A stretch of DNA of 64,000 nt, taken from assembly GCA_045802605.1 (NCBI GenBank), contig JBJMQS010000059.1:1-64000 (forward strand). The letters are read 5' to 3'. The translations under genes were made by a program, and so were the position numbers. The notes beneath the pieces were generated by a model. That model had not been told where the DNA came from, did no database searches, and was given only the letters and a program-made list of their open reading frames with translations. This stretch comes from JBJMQS01 sp045802605 (GTDB lineage Bacteria; Planctomycetota; Planctomycetia; Gemmatales; Gemmataceae). The first letter of the stretch is position 1. Each line of letters opens with the position of its first letter. This document shows, piece after piece, positions 39,546 to 46,536 of this stretch.

Positions 39546-40315
39546 GAGTTGCCGCCTTCTTCCAGCCAGCGTATCGTGTGGGCCTCGGCCGCGTCGGCGC
39601 CCGCCAGTTGCAAGAATCGCTCTTCCAGAGTCTGGCCTTTGCGAAGGTCATCGAGCTTCGCTTCCTCGACCAGCTTGCCTTTGACGATGATGCCGACGTG
39701 AGTGCAAAGCCTCTCGACAATCTCCAATACATGCGACGTCAGAAACACCGTGGACCCGCGGGCGACGAAGCCGTGCAGCAAATCGCGAATCACGCGCGAG
39801 GTCACCGCGTCCACCCCTTCGAACGGCTCATCCAGAAACAGTAAGTCGGGATTGGGTAATAGAGCGGCGGCGAGCGCCAGCTTCTTTTTCATGCCGTGCG
39901 AATACTCGACCGTGAGCTTCTTCTCCTCGTTCTCCAACCCTAGGACCGGCAACAGCTCATCGATTCGACTGCGAATCGTGTCGCGCGGCAACAGGTGCAT
40001 TCGGCCCACGAACGTCAAATACTCTCGTGCGGTCAGATTGTCGAAGAGCGCGAGGTCCTCCGGGATCACACCCATGCGCGCCTTGGCCGCAAGTGCTTCG
40101 TCAGGGTTGAGCATGTTTTTGTCGAGGACGAGCATTTTCCCTTGCGAAGGCGCCAACAGGCCGGTGAGCATTTTGATCGTGGTCGATTTCCCGGCACCAT
40201 TGGGCCCTAGGAAACCGTAGAAGGTGCCGCGCTCGACCCGGAGATTGACGCCATCGACAGCGGCGAAGTCGCCGAAGAATCGGGTCAAGCCATGAGTCTC
40301 AATCGCCAAGTTCAT
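39542..40315 (-). CDS. ABC transporter ATP-binding protein
   Basis: A 257-residue ATPase. It has Walker A GPNGAGKST at residues 37-45, a signature region YSHGMKKKLALA in place of the common LSGGQ, Walker B LLFLDEPFEGVD, and the switch histidine in TVFLTSH. These are typical of ABC-2 exporter ATPases. The ATG at 40315 is preferred over an upstream start at 40420 because family members begin with this MNLAIETHGLTRFFG-like strand and the 35 extra residues look non-conserved. It powers the permease encoded immediately downstream. The 222 bp to the divergent catalase gene should hold both promoters. Confidence 0.9.
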   Translation of the reverse strand: MNLAIETHGLTRFFGDFAAVDGVNLRVERGTFYGFLGPNGAGKSTTIKMLTGLLAPSQGKMLVLDKNMLNPDEALAAKARMGVIPEDLALFDNLTAREYLTFVGRMHLLPRDTIRSRIDELLPVLGLENEEKKLTVEYSHGMKKKLALAAALLPNPDLLFLDEPFEGVDAVTSRVIRDLLHGFVARGSTVFLTSHVLEIVERLCTHVGIIVKGKLVEEAKLDDLRKGQTLEERFLQLAGADAAEAHTIRWLEEGGNS

Positions 40316-40537
40316 GATTGTTTCCCGCAGACCAGTTCCCATTCTAGGAATGGCAGTGCCGGGCATTAATCTCCCAGTCGTCGCTTTCCGAATTAGGCGG
40401 GCGGCTCGAACCCCGTGCACCCTACCCCCGTGCGCGGCATAGCACTTGCAAATCGTTCCGAAGAGTTGCTCACCGGTTCATCTCGTGCTGGCATCGTGTC
40501 GGCCGGCCTTTGCAACTCGCGGATTCCTGGAGGCGCC

Positions 40538-41485
40538 ATGTTTCATCACGTCAAAGAGCTGCAATTCGATGCCCGCGTTTCCAAGCCTGATCCGCGTTTT
40601 GCCGGCCTGCTGCTAGAGCAATTCGGCGGCGGGAACGGCGAGCTCAAAGCCGCCATGCAGTATTTCGTGCAAGCATTCGCGTGCCGCCGGCCTTATCCGG
40701 ACAAGTACGACATGCTCATGGACATCGCGACCGAGGAGTTCAGCCATCTGGAAATCGTGGGTGCAACGATCACGATGTTGCTCGACGGCATTAACGGGCA
40801 ACTCAAGGACGCCGTGACCACGAAAGAAAATGGCTGGATGAAAATGCTTGGGGGTAGGTCGCAAAAGGAACAAGTGATTCACGAGGCGATGGTGAACCCG
40901 CAGTTTCTAATTCTGTCTGGCGGCGGCCCCCGCGTCACCGATAGTCAGGGCGTGCCATGGCAGGGCTCCTTCGTAAACGCCAACGGCGATTTGACCGTGG
41001 ATTTGCGGTCCGATATCGCCGCCGAATCGCGGGCGAAAATCGTTTACGAATATTTACTCCAATTCACGGACGATCCATTGGTCCAAGACAGCCTGCGATT
41101 TTTGATGACGCGCGAGATTGCCCATTTCCAGATGTTCACCGCAGCATTGGACACGATCCAACCGAACTTCCCTCCGGGAGTGCTGCAGGGCGATCCGCGG
41201 TTCACCCACGCCTACTTCAACATGTCCAACGGCGAAGAGGTGCGCGGACCTTGGAACCAAGGCAAAGGTCCCTGGGCCAAAGGTGAAAACTGGGAATACA
41301 TCGACGACCCGGTGCAACAGGTGCTCGCGACTCATGGTCAAACCAAGAAAAAACCCGAGGGCACGATGCAAAGCGAGCGCGACGCTCGCGCCATGGAAAA
41401 GGCCATCAGCAAGCAACGCAGCCAAGAGGTTAAGCAGGCGACGCCCAAGGGCGAGAGCTACTGGTCCATTTACTCAACGAGTTGA
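40538..41485 (+). CDS. Manganese catalase
   Basis: A 315-residue ferritin-like di-manganese catalase that breaks hydrogen peroxide down to water and oxygen in the cytoplasm. The expected metal ligands are all visible: Glu35 (GELKAAMQYF), Glu67 and His70 (TEEFSHLE), Glu163 (AAESRAKIVYE) and His196 (TREIAHFQMF). The spacing agrees with the Lactiplantibacillus and Thermus enzymes. The C-terminal tail is Lys/Gln-rich (KKKPEGTMQSERDARAME). The start at 40538 follows GGAGG by five bases; an upstream in-frame start at 40415 is less likely. It is followed ten bases later by a small basic protein gene, probably in the same operon, and lies divergent to an ABC exporter. Confidence 0.95.
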   Translation: MFHHVKELQFDARVSKPDPRFAGLLLEQFGGGNGELKAAMQYFVQAFACRRPYPDKYDMLMDIATEEFSHLEIVGATITMLLDGINGQLKDAVTTKENGWMKMLGGRSQKEQVIHEAMVNPQFLILSGGGPRVTDSQGVPWQGSFVNANGDLTVDLRSDIAAESRAKIVYEYLLQFTDDPLVQDSLRFLMTREIAHFQMFTAALDTIQPNFPPGVLQGDPRFTHAYFNMSNGEEVRGPWNQGKGPWAKGENWEYIDDPVQQVLATHGQTKKKPEGTMQSERDARAMEKAISKQRSQEVKQATPKGESYWSIYSTS

Positions 41486-41495
41486 GGAGATACTG

Positions 41496-41696
41496 ATGGC
41501 GACTAAGCATGCCGCGAAACGAGAGCTGATCGATACTGGGCGCGACAAGCGGTACGTGCGCCGAGATGCCGAAGGCCGGTTCAATGAAAGCGACGATGTG
41601 TCGAGGTCGTTGCGGCAAGACGTGAAAAAGAAAGCCAAGACCGTTGCCCCCAAGGGCCAAGGCGATCGCGGTGATCAAAAGCGAAAGAAACGATAG
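41496..41696 (+). CDS. Small basic protein in the catalase operon
   Basis: A 66-residue, very basic protein with the sequence pattern RELIDTGRDKRYVRRDAEGRF in its first half and a Lys/Arg/Gly-rich end. Its start follows GAGGAG by seven bases and lies only ten bases after the catalase stop, so co-transcription is likely. I recall unnamed short proteins with this RELIDTG...DKRYVRRD opening in other bacteria but no established function. Charge and size would suit nucleic-acid binding; that is a guess. No membrane segment. Confidence 0.75.
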   Translation: MATKHAAKRELIDTGRDKRYVRRDAEGRFNESDDVSRSLRQDVKKKAKTVAPKGQGDRGDQKRKKR

Positions 41697-41727
41697 CCGA
41701 ACATAGTTTCGTAGCGAAATTGCTCTC

Positions 41728-41812
41728 GTTAGCCGGACGCGCAAGCTACGGGAAGCAGAGACTCGGCCCACTCGCGAGTCTCTGCTTCCCGTAGCTTACG
41801 CGTCCGGCTAAC
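41728..41812. repeat. Long near-perfect palindrome (38-bp arms, 9-bp loop)
   Basis: Arms 41728-41765 and 41775-41812 are complementary with a single mismatch and enclose a 9-bp centre. It begins GTTAGCCGGACGCG and ends with the complement. It is too long for an ordinary terminator and has no U-run next to it. It sits between the catalase operon and the next plus-strand gene, and looks like a REP or MITE-type dispersed element, which could still stop transcription. Confidence 0.8.
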
Positions 41813-41957
41813 AAATCCAGATTCTGCACATTTCCGCACTGATTTCAGTGCAAATCCCCTCTGCAGCAATCTGCCCTTACTATTGTGCGCGAACCGTCTA
41901 TGATTCCTCAATCAGACTCGAATAACTCGCTGTTCACTTCCCTGAAAGGACCGACCC

Positions 41958-42944
41958 ATGTCCGCTCTGCGCAGAGTCCATCTATCCGTCACGCCGCTTG
42001 AGAGCCGCGATACTCCGTCCACGATGGTTTTTGGAGGAGGCAGCTTCATTGGCAAATCGGGCAATGTAAATCTCAGCGTGACATTTAGCGGAACGAATGC
42101 GATCACGTGGAGCACCAGCCCGGCTACGACTCCGGCCGCATTCGCCAGCGGAGCTTCGACTCTTGCCGGCAATCTATCGATCTCGCTTCTGGGGTGCGGC
42201 ACATCGACCGCAGGCACGCCGGGAAACGTCGGCAACAGCATTAGCATCAATCTCAATGGTCAGACGCTGACTGGCAACCTCGCAATCACAACCGGTAATT
42301 GCGACGATACTGTCACAGTCTTTGGCGGTACCGTCGGCGGTCTCGTCACCATCAACACCAATGGCGGCGACGACGCGGTCTCCATCAGTGGTGGTGGCAC
42401 ATCGGCCAGCGGACCGATGACCATCGGTAAAGACCTGAAGATTGCCGAAGGAGCGGGCAATGACAGCATCGCCTTTGGCGGCCCATCGCTCAAGGTTGGG
42501 GGCAACGCGTCGATCAACATGGGGCCGGGCAACAACGGATATAGTCTCGCATCGCTATTCACGATTGGCGGCAATCTGCAGATGCAAGCGGGTGCTGGCA
42601 ACGACCCGTTCAATCAACTCGGCGTGGCCGGTTCCTCCATTGGCGGCAATGCGACCGTTTTGGCCGGCGGCGGGAACAACGGGCTCTTGTTGCCTGCGGG
42701 ACTCACAATCTTTGGCAATACGACTTATGTGGGCGGGACCGGCAGCGACGGCGTGATCGACGGGGCGGTAATAAATGGCAACCTGCTCTGTTTCTTAGGA
42801 GCCGGCAATGATCGTTTCATCTACGCCGCGGCCGCACCGATCGTTGGCGGCAAAGCGTTCATTTCAGGTGGGCCGGTGCTGAGCGATATCTACATTCCGC
42901 TGACAGCGCCCAGTTGGCCGAACACTGTGATCGGGTTCCCATGA
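41958..42944 (+). CDS. Exported Gly/Asn-rich repeat protein with LESR N-terminus
   Basis: A 328-residue protein. Its N-terminus, with SVTPLESRDTPST at about residues 10-22, is a variant of the LEDR motif seen in the two giant proteins. The body is made of short, Gly-rich, beta-solenoid-like turns (GNLSISLLG, GGNASINMGPGNNGY, GGNATVLAGGGNNGL). This resembles the short calcium-free repeats of planctomycete surface proteins; no catalytic or dockerin motif was seen. AGGA lies eight bases before the ATG. It stands alone between the palindrome and the tRNA-Pro gene, which points towards it. Function unknown; probably extracellular. Confidence 0.8.
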   Translation: MSALRRVHLSVTPLESRDTPSTMVFGGGSFIGKSGNVNLSVTFSGTNAITWSTSPATTPAAFASGASTLAGNLSISLLGCGTSTAGTPGNVGNSISINLNGQTLTGNLAITTGNCDDTVTVFGGTVGGLVTINTNGGDDAVSISGGGTSASGPMTIGKDLKIAEGAGNDSIAFGGPSLKVGGNASINMGPGNNGYSLASLFTIGGNLQMQAGAGNDPFNQLGVAGSSIGGNATVLAGGGNNGLLLPAGLTIFGNTTYVGGTGSDGVIDGAVINGNLLCFLGAGNDRFIYAAAAPIVGGKAFISGGPVLSDIYIPLTAPSWPNTVIGFP

Positions 42945-43005
42945 TCTATGGGTCAGAGCGACGTCAAATCGACCCCTACGGTACGCGGCAGCGCTACGAA
43001 TTAAC

Positions 43006-43039
43006 AAAAAAAGACCGCTGACAGCAAGTGTCAGCGGTC
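43006..43039 (-). terminator. Rho-independent terminator of tRNA-Pro
   Basis: On the minus strand an 11-bp perfect stem (43013-43023 with 43029-43039, 5-base loop) is followed by seven T residues. It begins nine bases after the tRNA-Pro 3' end. Confidence 0.9.
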
Positions 43040-43047
43040 CGGGAGAG

Positions 43048-43122
43048 TCGGGCCGGCGGGATTTGAACCCACGACCTCCTGCACCCCAAGCAGGCGCGCT
43101 AGCCAGGCTGCGCTACGGCCCG
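43048..43122 (-). tRNA. tRNA-Pro (anticodon GGG)
   Basis: A full cloverleaf can be drawn: acceptor CGGGCCG with CGGCCCG, anticodon stem CCTGC/GCAGG with loop TTGGGGT, T-arm GTGGG-TTCAAAT-CCCGC, discriminator A. CCA is not encoded. It is 75 nt long. Confidence 0.95.
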
Positions 43123-43144
43123 ATTTCGACTGGGCGACTCGGCA

Positions 43145-43173
43145 ATCCTAGATATTGTCTGCGCGGCGGACAA
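43145..43173 (-). promoter_or_regulatory. Probable promoter of tRNA-Pro
   Basis: On the minus strand TTGTCC (43168-43173), a 17-bp spacer and TAGGAT (43145-43150) stand 22 bp before the tRNA 5' end. The match to the housekeeping sigma consensus is moderate. Confidence 0.45.
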
Positions 43174-43210
43174 CCCAACTTGTCCGAGTCGAAATCCGCG
43201 GCTGAACCAC

Positions 43211-43240
43211 TTGATCGGCCGGGCACTCCGACTACATAAT
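43211..43240 (+). promoter_or_regulatory. Probable promoter of tRNA-Gly
   Basis: TTGATC (43211-43216), an 18-bp spacer and CATAAT (43235-43240) lie nine bases before the tRNA-Gly 5' end. The position and sequence fit a housekeeping promoter. Confidence 0.5.
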
Positions 43241-43249
43241 GTCCGTGTC

Positions 43250-43320
43250 GCGGGATTGGCCTATCGGTTGGGCAACAGCTTCCCAAGCTGTCTAGACGGG
43301 TTCGACTCCCGTATCCCGCT
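43250..43320 (+). tRNA. tRNA-Gly (anticodon CCC), insertion site of the island
   Basis: Acceptor GCGGGAT pairs with ATCCCGC; anticodon stem ACAGC/GCTGT has loop TTCCCAA; T-arm ACGGG-TTCGACT-CCCGT; 71 nt, no encoded CCA. The 3' part from 43294 is repeated exactly at 55811, the far end of the integrated element, so the gene has been kept whole by the inserted copy. Confidence 0.93.
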
Positions 43321-43456
43321 CTCGAATGATGTTAGGAGACTGGCCGCAGTTCGCTTTTCACTTCGCTTCAACTTCTAACGACACAAAATTGCCAGACAGG
43401 TTCAACAGCGTCTGCCGAAGCCTTTTTCGAAGCAAGAATTTCAGTCGCGCATTTTC
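43294..43456. repeat. Left attachment-site repeat (163 bp, attL)
   Basis: Identical to 55811-55973 over all 163 bases. It covers the last 27 bases of tRNA-Gly, a short spacer and the 3' end of a glycosyltransferase reading frame on the minus strand. It is longer than the usual tRNA-type core. Confidence 0.95.
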
Positions 43457-43534
43457 AGTTTCGAGCAACTGAGGCATTCTTAGGTCTTTCGGGTCGCCAA
43501 CTGGCATTGCAAGCAAGAGGCGGCCTCGCCCCTG
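43358..43534 (-). pseudogene. Glycosyltransferase 3'-end fragment inside the left repeat
   Basis: The minus-strand frame ending at 43358 gives the same last 32 residues as the glycosyltransferase at 55875 (ending in NLSGNFVSLEVEAK). Upstream of the identical block it reads PQLLETENARLKF where the intact gene reads DQVLESENARLKF, so similarity fades quickly. The frame closes at 43535 with no start codon or rest of the gene. It is a tail carried by the element, probably captured from an earlier host site, and should not make a functional product. Confidence 0.75.
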
Positions 43535-43565
43535 TTATCGGCAATCGCGGGCCTATGGTTTGAGG

Positions 43566-43588
43566 GTTTAGTGCCCATTTAGTGCCCC
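43566..43588. repeat. Subterminal repeat, left copy (possible integrase arm site)
   Basis: The 23-bp sequence starts GTTTAGTGCCC and contains a second, imperfect copy of TTTAGTGCCCC. A near-identical 23-bp sequence (two mismatches) lies at 55754-55776, just inside the other end of the element. Both are in the same orientation. Confidence 0.55.
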
Positions 43589-43622
43589 TGGCCTTTCGCA
43601 GCACCACATACGCGATCTGCTC

Positions 43623-44168
43623 TTAGCGTTCGATCGCATCAACAAAACGCTGGGCTGTAAAGGGTACGATGAGCAAGGCAAAGAAGCCGGTGAAAAAGCA
43701 CAATGCACAAAACGCCAGGGCTGACTTCCACCATCCCTTGTACGCGAAGTAAAAAAAACCAAAGACGAATGTCCATAAGCCGGAGACGGTGCGGCCGGAT
43801 CTTGTGATTCCACGGGCCGCCAGGGGTTCGCCACACCCCGGGCACACAATTGCTCGAATCGACACCTCGTGCTCGCAGGTGGGGCATTCCATCAGGCCAT
43901 AAGGCCGTGGCTGTCCAAAGTCGAATGAGTTACCGGCAATGACGTCAGGCTGATTGCCCGCGTTGAAATCGAATAGGTTCGATTGCTCGGTTTGATTGAT
44001 CCGTGGCGTAGTTATGGGCTCATCTCTCCAGTCGATTTCGCTGGCCCCTTCCGGAATTCCAGTCACCGAATCGAAGCGGATGCCACATTTGCAACGCACG
44101 AGTTTTCCGCCGACGGGTCTTTCGACTCGGTACCGAGCAGAACATGAGGGGCAAGAAAGTGTCGGCAC
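43623..44168 (-). CDS. Double zinc-ribbon membrane protein
   Basis: A 181-residue protein starting at GTG 44168, with GGAG seven bases upstream. The N-terminus has an MJ0042-type ribbon (CPSCSARYRVERP, then VRCKCG), and residues about 93-114 hold a second ribbon (CPTCEHEVSIRAIVCPGCGE). The last 60 residues contain two hydrophobic segments (WTFVFGFFYFAYKG and ALAFCALCFFTGFFALLIV). It should sit in the cytoplasmic membrane with its metal-binding part in the cytoplasm. It is the leftmost intact gene of the element, reading towards the tRNA end. Its role is unknown; such proteins are common in planctomycetes. Confidence 0.75.
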   Translation of the reverse strand: MPTLSCPSCSARYRVERPVGGKLVRCKCGIRFDSVTGIPEGASEIDWRDEPITTPRINQTEQSNLFDFNAGNQPDVIAGNSFDFGQPRPYGLMECPTCEHEVSIRAIVCPGCGEPLAARGITRSGRTVSGLWTFVFGFFYFAYKGWWKSALAFCALCFFTGFFALLIVPFTAQRFVDAIER

Positions 44169-44228
44169 GTCGCAACTCCGAAATGCGGAGGCTATCGAAA
44201 GTGACCGTCCAAGATATTGAGTCGCCCG

Positions 44229-44669
44229 TTATCCCTTCGCTGGCACAGCCGCCCGAGGCCTCAACTGAGTAACCGGCGGCGTCGAGTGCGGTTGCGTCTG
44301 AACGGCGATCACCTTCGGCGCCGGATTCGAGACCGCGTAGGCCAAGGTCAATGCCCAAATCAAGAGTGTGAGGCCGGGCATAAGGAACGACATCCCGATC
44401 GGGCCGGCGAACAGGTTCAAAACAAATATCGACGCGGTATTGCGGTGCTTGTTGGAAACGGCGCATGCGAAGGGAACGAAGTAAATTGCTGCGGAAAGGA
44501 CGGCAATAAGAATCGAGAGTATTGCCGATGCGCCGTATTTGGCGATTGCTTCGCTGTTCTTTGCGAGATGGTAAACGGTGTACCCCATTCCGATCGCGAC
44601 AACGATCGCAAGAAGGGTTCCACCAACGACGAGGACGGGAAGCCTGACCTGTTGCCAGAATGATCGCAT
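44229..44669 (-). CDS. Superinfection immunity protein (T4 Imm-like family)
   Basis: A 146-residue membrane protein with three or four hydrophobic segments. Residues about 60-112 read AIYFVPFACAVSNKHRN, then SIFVLNLFAGPIG, then LIWALTLAYAVSNP. This follows the layout of the superinfection-immunity (Imm) family: a YFLP-like turn, a basic loop, an N-L-F-x-G motif and a W-x-x-AL helix. In phage T4 the family member blocks DNA entry of a second phage. GGAG lies upstream of the ATG. The C-terminal tail is Pro/Gln-rich. Presence on a mobile element fits a role in excluding rival phages, but many family members are chromosomal and untested. Confidence 0.7.
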   Translation of the reverse strand: MRSFWQQVRLPVLVVGGTLLAIVVAIGMGYTVYHLAKNSEAIAKYGASAILSILIAVLSAAIYFVPFACAVSNKHRNTASIFVLNLFAGPIGMSFLMPGLTLLIWALTLAYAVSNPAPKVIAVQTQPHSTPPVTQLRPRAAVPAKG

Positions 44670-45007
44670 GGGCGGTATCTCCGAGGTGCTGTTGTCGAGG
44701 ATACGAGCCGCACTTCCAGAAGCAAGAAACTATGTCAAGCGTCGGCGAGAGAGACGCCGTCGATGGTGACGAGACTGTTCATGATGCACTCCTGAGAGCG
44801 GGCGACTGCCCAGGGGTGCTGTCAAGCAGATGGGACCCATGCGGGGCGATCTGTCGGAAAATGAACCAGACCCTCCCCCCTCGCGCAAAGGAGGTGCTAC
44901 CTGGTAGCCTGCGGTTTCGGGCTGAAGAGCCCCTCAGGGAATAACAGTTGCTGGGCTTTACGGGCGGGGAAGCTGCGCGAAGTGCCGTCTTAATCAGAGA
45001 TTCTCCT
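44670..45007. other. Divergent intergenic region with a 15-codon open frame
   Basis: About 340 bp between the minus-strand immunity-like gene and plus-strand genes. On the minus strand, 44735-44782 encodes a 15-residue open frame (MNSLVTIDGVSLADA) preceded by AGGAG at good spacing. It may be a leader peptide or a leftover gene start. The rest shows nothing I can name; promoters for both directions probably lie here. Confidence 0.4.
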
Positions 45008-45316
45008 ATGCTCGAAGAGCTCGGCATCACCGCCGATGAGGTGGCACAATCCCTTCGTAAAGCTGGCATTCAGGGTATTCGGAATACTGCGCGCTTTCTC
45101 AATCCAATTTGCCGATACGCATTGTCAGTCATGCCAACAGGATGCGCAATCGACCTGATTCAGGGCGATCGACTGCGCATGAGATTTGCTCATAGTGGCC
45201 CGGTCGAGTTCGAGGTGCCGGAGCCAGTGCTCCAGTTCCTTGAGCGCTTCCACGAGGGCCAGTATCCCGACTTGGAGATGCCGACTCAGCCGGGCAACGG
45301 CGGGAGTTCGCCATGA
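45008..45316 (+). CDS. Hypothetical protein, 102 aa
   Basis: A small soluble protein. The ATG at 45008 is preferred to a TTG at 44948 because the protein-like sequence MLEELGITADEVAQSL begins there. The N-terminal third looks helical and may be a UBA/HTH-like bundle; the middle reads IRNTARFLNPICRYAL and the end has alternating hydrophobic residues (FEVPEPVLQFLERF). I do not recognise the family. Its stop overlaps the start of the next gene by four bases (ATGA), so the two are translationally coupled and may act together. No metal-binding or catalytic motif stands out. Confidence 0.65.
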   Translation: MLEELGITADEVAQSLRKAGIQGIRNTARFLNPICRYALSVMPTGCAIDLIQGDRLRMRFAHSGPVEFEVPEPVLQFLERFHEGQYPDLEMPTQPGNGGSSP

Positions 45317-45561
45317 CCGAAGAACAACTCAAAGCATTTGCCGAGTTTCGAAATCTCCCCGTTTATCTAGAGAATGATCCCCGCGCTGCATCAATTGCGG
45401 ATGGTTATATCAAAGAGTGCTGCACGATTGATGAAGTACAAACATGCTTGGCCGATAAAACTCTCAGCCCGCTAGGGGCGCTTCGCGCCGGTCCTGATGG
45501 GCAGCAGCAGGTTGTCGCCTATTTCGGCAAAAAAATGGTTGTGCCTCAGCCATCGCAATGA
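45313..45561 (+). CDS. Hypothetical protein, 82 aa
   Basis: A small soluble protein beginning MTEEQLKAFAEFRNLP, coupled to the upstream 102-aa gene by a four-base overlap and preceded by GGAG. It has two Cys (ECCTIDEVQTC) and a C-terminal hydrophobic strand (QQVVAYFGKKMVV). I cannot place the family. The two-gene arrangement on a mobile element would suit an accessory or toxin-antitoxin-like pair, but nothing in either sequence confirms this. Confidence 0.6.
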   Translation: MTEEQLKAFAEFRNLPVYLENDPRAASIADGYIKECCTIDEVQTCLADKTLSPLGALRAGPDGQQQVVAYFGKKMVVPQPSQ

Positions 45562-46027
45562 AAGGCAGATGGTACACCACCCCGGCTGATTTTTTTGTGC
45601 AGCACCCCTAGATAAAACCAACCCCCAAGCAGATGGCCCAGGGGGTGGCCGGAAACCTGACAGTGGTTAAAAGTCTTGCTCTGTTTCGAGATCGAAGCGA
45701 CTAATTACACCTTCGTCTCTTGCACTGAATGTGAGAACATTAGCTCTTGGCGGTAGAGTGGTTCCGGGCCAGTCAACCGGCGTTTTCAGCTGCGGCCGGA
45801 GAGTTGCGCGGATAGATAAGCGCGCTGGACATGCGCGCATTGGAAGCGCGCCATCTATCTCCGACACCCGATTCTGGAGTTGCGACGGAACCGTCACGGA
45901 GGCAATAAGATAAATGCGGGAGTTCGATGGCCCGTTCTGCGATATTCTAGCGCGGCGCGGCCTAATCAATGGTTATGCCAAGCGAAGTAATCTTCGCGCA
46001 CCCTTAACGCCTAAAAGAGGACAAACT
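45562..46027. other. Region upstream of the first cassette gene
   Basis: About 465 bp without a gene I trust. A minus-strand open frame at 45667-45969 (100 codons, ending ISRFDLETEQDF) has somewhat protein-like composition but no recognised family and no clear ribosome site. At 45972-45978 stands GTTATGC, the same heptamer that closes the complete attC site at 46514. It would be the left boundary of the first cassette, though no full attC or attI fold can be drawn before it. Confidence 0.4.
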
Positions 46028-46432
46028 ATGTCGCCCGCGCCCGCAACGAAGGCTCGATTGAAATGGCCATGGATTGTTGCTGGGTTTGCAGTTTGCTTCC
46101 TCTTCGGAGGGGCTTTTTTGTGGAGGGGCACGTACGACGAGTACCTGCACGATGGCTTTCATTGGGAGATAATTCCGGTGCAGATAGTCGTCGCTTTGTT
46201 GTTGACGTGGTTGATGGGACTTGGCGTTGTTGTTGCCACAATCACAGTTGGAATGGCTTTCTCGGCCGCCATCATGGCGCGGGTAGTAATCGACTGTCTC
46301 GACGACCCCACCCATCATAACCTCTGGCCGTTTGAGTTGGTTCTAGCGCTCGCCTTCGGCATCGTCATGAGCTCCCCTGGCGCTGCATCGGGTCGGCTGT
46401 TACGCTGGGCAACACATCGAAACCGAGCATAA
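46028..46432 (+). CDS. Cassette-borne membrane protein, 134 aa
   Basis: The ATG at 46028 follows GAGG by eight bases and is preferred to an upstream start at 45914. The protein has about four hydrophobic stretches (WPWIVAGFAVCFLFGGAFLW, IIPVQIVVALLLTWLMGLGVVVATITVG, FSAAIMARVV, LVLALAFGIVM), so it is an integral membrane protein. Its TAA stop lies inside the first heptamer of the attC site at 46427, the usual position for a gene in an integron cassette. The family is not recognised. The cassette would run from 45973 to 46514. Confidence 0.65.
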   Translation: MSPAPATKARLKWPWIVAGFAVCFLFGGAFLWRGTYDEYLHDGFHWEIIPVQIVVALLLTWLMGLGVVVATITVGMAFSAAIMARVVIDCLDDPTHHNLWPFELVLALAFGIVMSSPGAASGRLLRWATHRNRA

Positions 46433-46520
46433 CAATCCGCTGCACCTGACCGGGGCGGGCGCGTCGTGTAATTTGAAGTCTGCAGGGCGTTTGCCCTGGC
46501 AGGTGAGCGAAGCGTTATGC
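46427..46520 (+). other. attC recombination site 1 (94 bp)
   Basis: Begins with GCATAAC and ends with its complement GTTATGC. Inside these, GCTGCACCTG near the left pairs with CAGGTGAGCGAAGC near the right with one interruption, the arrangement of R''/L'' and L'/R' boxes. The central part is partly self-complementary. It is about 80 percent identical to the site at 47062 and of the same length. Confidence 0.8.
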
Positions 46521-46536
46521 GTCAGAGAATTGAGCG

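Noticed and set aside
43441..43534. Left-end coding fragment considered as an IS3 transposase (LLETENARLKF is reminiscent of OrfA leucine-zipper ends)
   Set aside because: The downstream 32 residues are identical to the glycosyltransferase C-terminus, and no other transposase motif or terminal inverted repeat is present.
45667..45969. 100-codon minus-strand frame
   Set aside because: It has some protein-like composition but no ribosome site, no recognised family, and lies in the stretch before the first cassette. Evidence was too weak for a separate gene entry.
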